This document shows, one piece after another, positions 8,322-15,542 of a DNA stretch of 64,000 bases. A program made the position numbers and the translations under genes. The DNA lies in NCBI GenBank assembly GCA_965209015.1, contig OZ242367.1, positions 310,001-374,000 on the forward strand. The letters run 5' to 3'. The number at the start of each line of letters is the position of its first letter. Position 1 is the stretch's first letter. Origin of the DNA: Bin80 sp965209015. GTDB taxonomy: Bacteria; Bacteroidota; Rhodothermia; Rhodothermales; Bin80. The notes beneath the pieces were generated by a model. The model made no database searches. It saw nothing but the letters and a program-made list of their open reading frames with translations, and was not told the DNA's origin.

Positions 8322-9918
8322 GGCGTTTAAGTTGTTTGTTGAGTGAAGGATAGTCTATTTTCGCATTGTGACGACGATCAACCGGGATTTTGGGAATGCT
8401 TACGACCCGGTCAAGGTGCGCCCAAGAAAGTGTTGAAAGTATTTGATGTTCTGCATCTGTGGGAACCTCAGATTTCATTTGTACAGCAAGCAGGCGTTCT
8501 CCATTGAGACTTGCAAGAGCACTCCGCTCAATCCAATTCAGTTGGCTTGCCGCGCATTCTACGGCGAAGGGATAGATTATGCCCCGTTCATCCCGAATCA
8601 CGGCACCTGCGCGCCCCAAGAGCCAGAGTCGGCCGTTTTCATCAAGGTATCCAGCGTCACCGGTGCGATGCCAGACCTTATCGTCAACCCGAAATTTGGT
8701 CTCCTCATCGCCAACACCGTTCAGATAGCCGGGGAGGACATGGGGTCCATTCACAACGATCTCACCCTGGCTGCTTGGAGGAAGTTGTAGCTTAGCAAAC
8801 TCCTGCGCGTCCATAGCTGGAAAGGGTTTCCCCCATTGGTTACCCACAATATGAAGCTTGATCTGATTTACTGGCTTTCCAACCAGAAGTCCCTTCCCGG
8901 CGTACATGGCGACCCGGTCGTGATCACTTGCCTTCTCCCAGTTCAGGTGTGAGATGGGCTCGGCTTCGGTAGAACCATAAACCACGATCACTTCACATTT
9001 GGGCATGGCTGCACGAAGTTCCTCCAGGAGGCTAGGAAAGACGGGAGCACCGCCGGTATAGAGCTTCCGAAGTGAGCCCAGACCTACCCCTTCGTTCTCA
9101 CTTGCACTCTCTTTGAGAGTGTGGACGCCCCCAAGAAGTCTGTTGTACAGTGCTGGGGAACCTACAGTTCGGGTAACCTGATGATGCTTAAGTTGTGAGA
9201 GCACCGGACCAGGTTCAATGAAGCCGGGTTTTCGGAGATCACACTGAGGGATGACGGAGGTCACCCCCGAGGCCAAGTTAGCCAGCACAAAGATTGGCAG
9301 GGTGGGCAGGTCAACTTCCCGGGGTTTCAGATCAATTGAAGCAGCCAAAATCTCATGCTGGGCCCGCAGAAAACCATGGCTTCGGATCGCTGCCTTGGGA
9401 GTTCCAGTGCTCCCACTCGTAAAGGTGAGCAGAGCATCATGGGATGACGGGCAGGTTGCTATGGCATCTAGTGGGTTGAACTCTTCAAGTTTGGACCAGC
9501 GAATTGCAGAGGGAGCCCATGTCGTAGTTACCAGATGACAGTCAATTTGACGTAAACTCCGACAGAGAAAACGCAAGAGATGTGCCCGTGCCGGCCCCAG
9601 AAAAGCCTTCGGGCCAGCAATTCTACAACACTGATCAATATGCTTGAAACCGGCCGAGGGATCAAGTACGGTAGCGACTAAACCGAGACGAAAAATGCCG
9701 AGGAGTGCCACATAAAGCTCAATCGAGATCGGCTGAAAGAGAAGGATTCGATCCCCCTGAGTCAACCCCGAACTGCGAAGCAATGCAGCCGCTTTCGCTG
9801 ATCGCTCGGCAAGTTGAGCAAATGTCACTGAGCGGACGCTCGTACCAGTCCCCTCAATGATGGCAGGCTGATCGGGCCGTTCGGCGGCCTGCTCAATCAA
9901 AATGTGACAGATGTTCAT
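8311..9918 (-). CDS. OleC-like AMP-dependent synthetase/ligase
   Basis: 535 aa of the adenylate-forming superfamily. It has the P-loop FTSGSTGTPKAA (166-177), VDLPTLPIFVLANLASGV, the A5 motif VVYGSTEAEP, and HRTGDAGYLDENGRLWLLGR in the hinge region. The combination of a short LPTLPIF segment, ASGVTSVIP and the absence of a standard A10 tail resembles OleC (beta-lactone synthetase of olefin biosynthesis) and related fatty-acyl-AMP ligases. No OleA, OleB or OleD homologue is nearby, so hydrocarbon synthesis is not supported. The acid substrate is unknown. The start at 9918 is 3 bp after the GNAT stop, so this is the second gene of the operon. Confidence 0.85.
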   Translation of the reverse strand: MNICHILIEQAAERPDQPAIIEGTGTSVRSVTFAQLAERSAKAAALLRSSGLTQGDRILLFQPISIELYVALLGIFRLGLVATVLDPSAGFKHIDQCCRIAGPKAFLGPARAHLLRFLCRSLRQIDCHLVTTTWAPSAIRWSKLEEFNPLDAIATCPSSHDALLTFTSGSTGTPKAAIRSHGFLRAQHEILAASIDLKPREVDLPTLPIFVLANLASGVTSVIPQCDLRKPGFIEPGPVLSQLKHHQVTRTVGSPALYNRLLGGVHTLKESASENEGVGLGSLRKLYTGGAPVFPSLLEELRAAMPKCEVIVVYGSTEAEPISHLNWEKASDHDRVAMYAGKGLLVGKPVNQIKLHIVGNQWGKPFPAMDAQEFAKLQLPPSSQGEIVVNGPHVLPGYLNGVGDEETKFRVDDKVWHRTGDAGYLDENGRLWLLGRAGAVIRDERGIIYPFAVECAASQLNWIERSALASLNGERLLAVQMKSEVPTDAEHQILSTLSWAHLDRVVSIPKIPVDRRHNAKIDYPSLNKQLKRHVS

Positions 9919-9921
9919 TCT

Positions 9922-10911
9922 TCACAATGGCCTCTCATAAAGCGTATAGCGACGGGTGGTTGTCCCATAGTGGCTTGATATGCGTCGGGACAAATTGGTC
10001 TCCTGCATGAGTGCGTGAATGGCGCGCTCAAATCCGAGTTTTTGAGCAGCACGCTGAACTTCGTCCATTAAAATTCCACCGAGACCACTCCCACCATACT
10101 CTGGATGCACCGCCATAGACTTAAGGATGACCGTACGCATTGGTGCATCCCTTGCCGGTTCTAATAGGTCTGGAATCGCAAAGATGAAGCCCACAAGACG
10201 CTCATCATGCTCCATGAGGAGGACTAGTTCAGGAAGTAAATGTGTACGGATTGGTGCATAAGATGTCAAAAATTCCTCAAATGGAATTGGGCTATAGAGA
10301 TAATTTCGGACGAATGCCATGATGGACAGTTCGTGGATCGCCGCTAGTTCGTCTTCAAAGTGAGCCATCTCAAGCGTTCGCATAGTGATGCCGTTACGCT
10401 TAAATTCGTCCCAGCGTTCGTCAGAGCGAGGATCAACCTGGTTTAGGTCAGGATTGAGAGCGGAGGTATAAGTTGCCAGAGGTACGAATCCTGCCTCGGT
10501 AAAATGGTTCGGCCACTCATCTGGATTATCAGGTTCCAAAAAAAATGTCGGTTCAGTCCCTCGGTCTGTTAGGAACCGGTAGCGGTGCCAGGTGGACTTA
10601 TCCATCGGACCGATGACCCGCTCATGACCTTTTTCCCGATGTAAGTTGGAGGCATATTCCAGCAATTCTTTTCCTGCATCTGTATTGGCAGCCGCATAGT
10701 GTCCGACAAGACCGTCTGGCACTGGTACACCGTTGGCGTCATGTCTGTCCCACAGTGAACAACGAGCAATCAGCACTCCTGCTGCGTCGTGTAATGCTAA
10801 GTGGCAAGATGGATTGGTGAGTTGGTAAGCTTGTGCTTGCAACGGCTCTACTAAACCCTCCTGCAATAATGACAGATCTTCCACACGGTCAACTGTGGTG
10901 AGAGAGTACAT
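9922..10911 (-). CDS. GNAT-family N-acetyltransferase-like protein, first gene of the operon
   Basis: 329 aa from the ATG at 10911; an upstream ATG at 10977 would add 22 residues of unremarkable sequence. The C-terminal half has the GNAT acyl-CoA binding signature, SMAVHPEYGGSGLGGILMDE, followed by a QETNLSRRISSHYG segment. The N-terminal half contains GPMDKSTWHRYRF and EAGFVPLATYTS, as in YghO-like long GNAT proteins with two acetyltransferase-like halves. Members transfer acyl groups from acyl-CoA or acyl-ACP to amines, but the substrate is not known here. It is the promoter-proximal gene of the seven-gene operon. An IS ends about 160 bp upstream. Confidence 0.75.
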   Translation of the reverse strand: MYSLTTVDRVEDLSLLQEGLVEPLQAQAYQLTNPSCHLALHDAAGVLIARCSLWDRHDANGVPVPDGLVGHYAAANTDAGKELLEYASNLHREKGHERVIGPMDKSTWHRYRFLTDRGTEPTFFLEPDNPDEWPNHFTEAGFVPLATYTSALNPDLNQVDPRSDERWDEFKRNGITMRTLEMAHFEDELAAIHELSIMAFVRNYLYSPIPFEEFLTSYAPIRTHLLPELVLLMEHDERLVGFIFAIPDLLEPARDAPMRTVILKSMAVHPEYGGSGLGGILMDEVQRAAQKLGFERAIHALMQETNLSRRISSHYGTTTRRYTLYERPL

Positions 10912-11069
10912 AAAGTTTGTTGTTGTTTTATTTGCTACAAATCGGGTGCGTTGTAGGGAAAATGAAAAGAAACTCAAATTAAGGAATTGGATCCGGTTTG
11001 CGCATCATTCATTGGGGGGCTTAATTCTAGTCCTTATTGATTCACTCGGGGAAAGATATGAATAAAAAC

Positions 11070-12484
11070 GGCTCTTCGCACTTAAGAGTGGGTTAATTAA
11101 TTTCGGTAGCCTTCTGGATACATATCCAACCCTCCGAGATAGAAGTAAATCGCAGTGGCGAACCGCTGTTTATTTCGGTATCCCCGGGCACGGACCTTGA
11201 TGCTTTTGATCCTACTATTGATACTTTCCGCTGGCCCATTGCTGACTTTGAGAACAATGGCATTGATGATCCCCCATAGATGTTTTTTGACGGTCTTCGC
11301 GGCCTCTTTCATGGGAGCAAGTCTACAGCGCATGGCCCAACTCAACCAGCGCGTCCAACCTTTGCGTGCCCACGTTCGGCTCTTATAGTGCCAGAGTCTC
11401 TGGGACAGGTCTTTGATTGCCCAAGCCCGAGCCGTTCTCAGCGAACTCTTCTTTAACGCTTGGAATCGTTTCTTTTGCTTGACCGACATATTCTGCGGAT
11501 TGGTCAGCCATACATACTTGGTCCCTGTGAGATCCAGACTCCCTTCCTTCCGCAATTCTCGATTCTCCTGTTTCCGAACTTTATCTACTGCACCTCCTAT
11601 ATATCTGGCTACATGAAAGCGATCAAATGCAATCTTTGTTTCTGCGTCAGGAACCCATTTGAGTGTAGCGGAGATGAACGCGGGCCACATATCCATACTC
11701 AAGCTTTTGAGGGCTTTCAGTTGCGCAGGGGAACGGGAAGCATAATAGCTTTCCAGACTTTCTTTCTTCCGTTCATCCGCGACATGCAATACATGCCCCG
11801 TTTTCGGATTCCCCACTATCGTAACGTAGTTGTGCCCTTTTGTAAAGGCAATTTCATCCACACAGATGTGTTCCGTCTTCTCTTCCTCTCTACGAGCAAG
11901 CCCTCGCTTGACCGCACGTTCCATGATATTGGAGATCATTCTCCAACTCACCTTCAGTCGAGTGGCCACCGTGGATAGACTGCCCGCATCCTCGGACCAG
12001 TCAATCACACGCGCCTCAAATCCGGTCGTAAACTGCACCCGCGCATCCGCCCATGGCACCGATACCGTCTTGATCCCATGCTCCGAACACTGCACGCGAG
12101 GAACCCTCGCTACCACATGCGTGTGATAGTCACAGATTCGCGTATGACGCCACTTCCGACGACGATGGTCGTAACCCGGACAGGCTTTCCCACACTCGGG
12201 ACAACGTAACACCAAATCCTCTGAATAGATGACATGGATCTCCGCCGTCAACTCCTCGGAATCATAGGTGATCTCCGATACCTCCCACGAAGAGCCTATA
12301 CCGAAGAGCTCACTAAGATCTTGAATTTGTATCGCCATGAATCGATCAATTGGTTGATTGGTTAATGAAAATGGATCGCGTATCTACCCATAAAATAAAC
12401 ATCAAAATCGACTCTGAACCCAATCCATCTCATGACCGTTTATCCTAATTCCAGGGCCTTGCCCACTTAAAATGCTGTAGACCC
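11070..12484 (-). mobile_element. Complete ISL3-family insertion sequence (1415 bp)
   Basis: The left end reads GGCTCTTCGCACTTAAGAG from 11070. The right end, read inward from 12484, is GGGTCTACAGCATTTTAAG. After an imperfect stretch both converge on GTGGG. The element is bounded by a perfect 8-bp direct repeat ATAAAAAC (11062-11069 and 12485-12492), the target duplication length of ISL3-family elements. It contains one intact transposase gene. It is inserted in the divergent intergenic region upstream of the seven-gene operon, with its transposase in the same direction as that operon. Intact termini, target duplication and ORF suggest a recent insertion. Confidence 0.92.
11097..12338 (-). 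CDS. ISL3-family transposase
   Basis: 413 aa, full length for the family. The N-terminal zinc-binding region has a CPECGKACPGYDHRR block and further cysteines in RICDYH and RVQCSEHG. It is followed by an HTH-like segment, STVATRLKVSWRMISNIMER. The DDE core includes HICVDEIAFTKGHNYVTIVG, SMDMWPAFISATL and AFDRFHVARYI. The C-terminus ends with SNGPAESINSRIKSIKVRARG, typical of ISL3. It catalyses DNA cleavage and joining of its own element. It is intact, and may also act on the MITE pair whose ends resemble those of this IS. Confidence 0.93.
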   Translation of the reverse strand: MAIQIQDLSELFGIGSSWEVSEITYDSEELTAEIHVIYSEDLVLRCPECGKACPGYDHRRRKWRHTRICDYHTHVVARVPRVQCSEHGIKTVSVPWADARVQFTTGFEARVIDWSEDAGSLSTVATRLKVSWRMISNIMERAVKRGLARREEEKTEHICVDEIAFTKGHNYVTIVGNPKTGHVLHVADERKKESLESYYASRSPAQLKALKSLSMDMWPAFISATLKWVPDAETKIAFDRFHVARYIGGAVDKVRKQENRELRKEGSLDLTGTKYVWLTNPQNMSVKQKKRFQALKKSSLRTARAWAIKDLSQRLWHYKSRTWARKGWTRWLSWAMRCRLAPMKEAAKTVKKHLWGIINAIVLKVSNGPAESINSRIKSIKVRARGYRNKQRFATAIYFYLGGLDMYPEGYRN

Positions 12485-12492
12485 ATAAAAAC

Positions 12493-13095
12493 TAATTGAC
12501 TCTAACTTATACGGCCCCCTAGACACAAAATCAATCCCCATCCTCAGTTCTGTGCTGACTTCCGCAACGCCATGTGACAAAACCACAAAAAAGGTCACGA
12601 GTGTGCAGATCTTACCCTAATGACGACACATCGCCTTCCTATATCCATAATTCTCCCTCACAGCGTTCCATCCAATGACCGCAGTCATCCAGCACCAATA
12701 CATCCATATGTGCAGGCTATTTCAGTCCGTTCAAGTCGGTTCCTTCCTCGCACGCGGTTTGTAGGCTTTCTAGTGGTTACTTTCAGATAAAATTTTCCAA
12801 CCTTACTTTTGAATGCAATTTGTCACTCGGTTTGGGGAATGGGCCTCGCCGTCCATGGGGGAGCTCAGAAAATTGAGATAATTGGTGTGACAATCGTACC
12901 TAGATCTGGTTTAAGTCGCCGTTATTTAGGATCTTCTTGGGTGTTTTACAATGAGGGTAAGGGTATGAAAGCCAATTTGTAGCACCAGTATCCCAGACCT
13001 ATGACGATTCATTTGGATCATAGATCTAAAACACAGTTCAAGGCTACGGAGTTATTTCAAACTACGAAGCAATTATTGACCAGAGAGTATATTAG
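12493..13095. other. Intergenic region, original upstream side of the operon
   Basis: About 600 bp between the right target duplication of the IS and the next gene. Before the IS insertion this must have been the shared upstream region of the operon (minus) and the 13096 gene (plus). The only plus-strand open frame noted is 47 codons at 12839-12982, with no recognisable features. I see no RNA gene or convincing terminator. Any native operon promoter here is now about 1.4 kb further from the GNAT gene. Confidence 0.5.
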
Positions 13096-13518
13096 ATGGG
13101 ACGCATAATTCGCACGGGAAAGACACCAGCTAAAGAGCGGAATGCTCATATACGGACCTGTGCTGAATTGCTCCGCCTATTGGCGGAAAAGGATCAATTT
13201 GATGATGAAGCGAAGGATATGGCTGCTCTATTTGTATTCTCGTTGCGAGGAATCTATGCAACCATTGAACATAGTGCCGATGTGTGGGATAAGCGGAATT
13301 ATTGGAAGCGGGCGGAAGCTCTGCGCAATGACTGGCTCTGGAGTAGGAAAGCAGCAGATGATCTCGAGCACCTGATCAGACTGAATGTATGGGATCAGGT
13401 TCCAGATGTACTGATGGACTTGTTTCCAAGGTTTCATGAGGTGAATATACTGAATATTACCCGGAGTGCAGATGATTGGTGTGGGGCGTACCATGCACTT
13501 TTGAAGTCCAACAAATGA
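13096..13518 (+). CDS. Hypothetical protein coupled to yqgE
   Basis: 140 aa, not recognised. It is charged, soluble and predicted mostly helical, with several Trp residues (DVWDKRNYWKR, RNDWLWSRKAADDLEH). It has no signal peptide or membrane segment. Its TGA stop overlaps the yqgE start codon as ATGA, so the two are translationally coupled. That argues it is a real gene and probably functionally linked to YqgE. Confidence 0.7.
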   Translation: MGRIIRTGKTPAKERNAHIRTCAELLRLLAEKDQFDDEAKDMAALFVFSLRGIYATIEHSADVWDKRNYWKRAEALRNDWLWSRKAADDLEHLIRLNVWDQVPDVLMDLFPRFHEVNILNITRSADDWCGAYHALLKSNK

Positions 13519-14081
13519 CAGAGTACAAGTCCAAGAACATAGAACCGGGGGATCTACTCGTTGCAACTCCACACGGTCGTCCTACCGGTCCGTTTTATCG
13601 AACGGTCGTCCTAATATGTATGCATGGTACAGATGGCAGTGTAGGCCTTATAATTAATCGTCCAACATCGGTGACACTGGATCATTTGGTAGAGAAGCCG
13701 CTTGATGAATACATGGTCCATTACGGTGGTCCCGTAGAGCTGGAATGTCTGACCTATTTACACCAACATGGAGGTGAGATTCACGAAGCACATCCGGTCA
13801 CAGAGGATATCTTCTTTTGCGGCAATTTTGATGATACAGTCAGAGTCGCCAGAGATCGGCAGATTGCCCCAATATATATCCGTTTTTTTGCAGGATATTC
13901 CGGTTGGGCAGCAGGGCAACTTGAAGATGAACTCCAGCAGGGATACTGGTTCTTGACCCAGGGGACTACGGATCTAGTCTTTTGGCATGAGCCAAAAAAT
14001 TTGTGGCGTTTGGTTCTTCGAAAAATGGGCGGAGAGTATGCAATTCTGGCGAACTTTCCGCATGACCCAACGCTGAACTGA
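13515..14081 (+). CDS. YqgE/AlgH family protein
   Basis: 188 aa from the ATG at 13515, which overlaps the previous stop (ATGA). An ATG at 13476 would add 13 residues and overlap the neighbour more, so it is rejected. The family blocks are present: PGDLLVATPH near the start, RTVVLICMHGTDGSVGLIIN, the GGPVE loop and the FAGYSGWAAGQLEDELQQG segment. YqgE/AlgH proteins are small cytosolic proteins of poorly defined role, linked to transcriptional control of alginate genes in Pseudomonas. The gene converges on folE with a 5-bp gap. Confidence 0.9.
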   Translation: MTEYKSKNIEPGDLLVATPHGRPTGPFYRTVVLICMHGTDGSVGLIINRPTSVTLDHLVEKPLDEYMVHYGGPVELECLTYLHQHGGEIHEAHPVTEDIFFCGNFDDTVRVARDRQIAPIYIRFFAGYSGWAAGQLEDELQQGYWFLTQGTTDLVFWHEPKNLWRLVLRKMGGEYAILANFPHDPTLN

Positions 14082-14086
14082 GGGGA

Positions 14087-14731
14087 TTAATTTGAGTGTA
14101 TCAGGCGCATAAATTCCGCGCGCGCAGTCCCTTCAGATAAGAATGCACCGCTCATGGCACTGGTGGCAGTAATCGCGTTCTGCTTCTGCACGCCGCGCAT
14201 TGCCATGCAGAGATGAGTGGCTTCAATGACGACTGCTGTACCGACAGGTTGAAGTACCTCGTCAATTGCATCTCTGATCTGGACCGTCAGACGCTCTTGT
14301 ACCTGAAGACGTCGAGCGTATGCATCCACTACTCGGGGGATCTTGCTTAGACCTACAATATGATTCTGGGCAAGGTAGGCAACATGGGCTTTGCCAAAGA
14401 AGGGAAGCATGTGGTGCTCGCACAGACTGAACACATCAATGTCACGGACGAGAATCATTTCGTCATACTTTTCCTCAAAGATGGCAGATCTCAGGATTGC
14501 CTTCGCATCGGTGTGATATCCTTGGGTGAGAAATGAAAGAGATTTGGCGATGCGGCTTGGGGTCTTCAATAAGCCCTCTCGGTTGGGATCTTCGCCGAGC
14601 AACAAGAGAACTTCATGAAAATGATCGACCAGTTCGCGAATCGGACGATCCTGTTCAAAGGATAGATCTGACAACAGATCTGAATTATTTGTTTGGGCCA
14701 AAGTAGTCTGCTGAGTTTCGGGGTGTTTCAT
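14087..14731 (-). CDS. folE: GTP cyclohydrolase I
   Basis: 214 aa. The zinc ligands are visible: Cys104 and the following histidines in SLCEHHMLPFFG, and Cys175 in HLCMAMRGVQK. GLSKIPRVVDAYARRLQVQE is the classic FolE block. It converts GTP to 7,8-dihydroneopterin triphosphate, the first step of folate, biopterin and queuosine pathways. The first 30 residues are a Gln/Thr/Asn-rich extension. The start lies 47 bp inside the upstream ptpS gene, and the two genes form a minus-strand pair. The pairing suggests the product feeds directly into the PTPS reaction. Confidence 0.95.
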   Translation of the reverse strand: MKHPETQQTTLAQTNNSDLLSDLSFEQDRPIRELVDHFHEVLLLLGEDPNREGLLKTPSRIAKSLSFLTQGYHTDAKAILRSAIFEEKYDEMILVRDIDVFSLCEHHMLPFFGKAHVAYLAQNHIVGLSKIPRVVDAYARRLQVQERLTVQIRDAIDEVLQPVGTAVVIEATHLCMAMRGVQKQNAITATSAMSGAFLSEGTARAEFMRLIHSN

Positions 14732-15104
14732 AAAGTTGGATACGGTAGAGTTTACCGGCAGGTAGCTCGTTTACTAGTTGATTCCAGATCGCAACCACGA
14801 GATTTTCGGTGGATGGCATAATGCCACTTAAGAATGGGACATCCAGGTTCAGATTTTTATGGTCTAAGTGGCGGATGACATGTTCTTCAATCACTTGTTT
14901 CAGGTCGGAAAGATCAATCACATAACCTGTATCAGGATCAGGGGTGCCTTTAACGGTAACACGGAGGGTATAGTTGTGACCATGCCAGTTAGGGTTATTG
15001 CAAGAGCCAAAAACTGAACGATTCCATTCATCTGATTTTGAAGGGTTATGTAAGCGATGAGCAGCGTTAAAATAGGTCTCACGAGTAACGTACACGGTTG
15101 GCAT
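14685..15104 (-). CDS. 6-pyruvoyl-tetrahydropterin synthase (eukaryote-like PTPS)
   Basis: 139 aa from the ATG at 15104 (MPTVYVTRETYFNAAHRLH); an upstream ATG at 15179 would add 25 poorly fitting residues. Zinc ligands are His16 in NAAHRLHNP plus His41 and His43 in WHGHNY. The catalytic Cys35 sits in FGSCNNPN, and the other catalytic residues are in LDHKNLNLD (Asp81, His82) with Glu126 in YETPRN. The FGxCNNPNxHGHNY arrangement closely resembles animal PTPS, which makes 6-pyruvoyl-tetrahydropterin for tetrahydrobiopterin. Bacterial QueD (queuosine) belongs to the same fold, so the product cannot be fixed. No queC, queE or queF is adjacent. It is the first gene of a pair with folE. Confidence 0.85.
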   Translation of the reverse strand: MPTVYVTRETYFNAAHRLHNPSKSDEWNRSVFGSCNNPNWHGHNYTLRVTVKGTPDPDTGYVIDLSDLKQVIEEHVIRHLDHKNLNLDVPFLSGIMPSTENLVVAIWNQLVNELPAGKLYRIQLYETPRNSADYFGPNK

Positions 15105-15197
15105 TGGACTGGTAGTCAGGGTAATAATCCCGAGCGGCGTAGGAACGAAGCGGATTGCGTATTGTTCAGCAATAAACAACTTGAAACAAATTTCTTG

Positions 15198-15530
15198 ATG
15201 CCAACATTATTTGAGCGAATTATTGTGGGAGAAATTCCTGCTGATCGTGTTTATGAGGACGAAGTATGTATCGCATTCCGGGATATTGCTCCACAGGCGC
15301 CAACCCATGTGCTGGTCGTTCCACGAAAACCGGTCCCTGCACTCAACGAGAATTTGGATGCTGCGCTTGCCGGACATCTCCTGATGGTTGCAAATCAAGT
15401 AGCTGAACAGGAAAATCTGGAAGGAGGGTATCGGGTTGTCATTAATTGTGGAGTTGATGGGGGGCAATCAGTAGACCATCTGCATCTTCATGTACTCGGT
15501 GGTCGCCCACTTCAGTGGCCCCCTGGCTAA
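15198..15530 (+). CDS. HIT-family (HINT-like) nucleotide-binding hydrolase
   Basis: 110 aa from the ATG at 15198 (MPTLFERIIVGEIPADRVYE), the standard HINT N-terminus; the open frame begins earlier, but that part overlaps ptpS antisense. The histidine triad is SVDHLHLHVLGG (HxHxH). HTHVLVVP-type residues appear as THVLVVPRKP. HINT proteins hydrolyse AMP-lysine and other purine nucleoside phosphoramidates in the cytosol. It is divergent from ptpS with a gap of 93 bp, which probably holds both promoters, and is followed after 12 bp by the outer-membrane protein gene. Confidence 0.92.
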   Translation: MPTLFERIIVGEIPADRVYEDEVCIAFRDIAPQAPTHVLVVPRKPVPALNENLDAALAGHLLMVANQVAEQENLEGGYRVVINCGVDGGQSVDHLHLHVLGGRPLQWPPG

Positions 15531-15542
15531 GTATTCTCAGTA

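Noticed and set aside
853..10911. Reading the operon as OleABCD-type olefin biosynthesis because of the OleC-like ligase
   Set aside because: OleA, OleB and OleD homologues are absent and the other genes point to isoprenoid and lipid chemistry.
14685..15179. Longer ptpS start at 15179
   Set aside because: The extra 25 residues do not fit the family N-terminus and run into the divergent promoter region.
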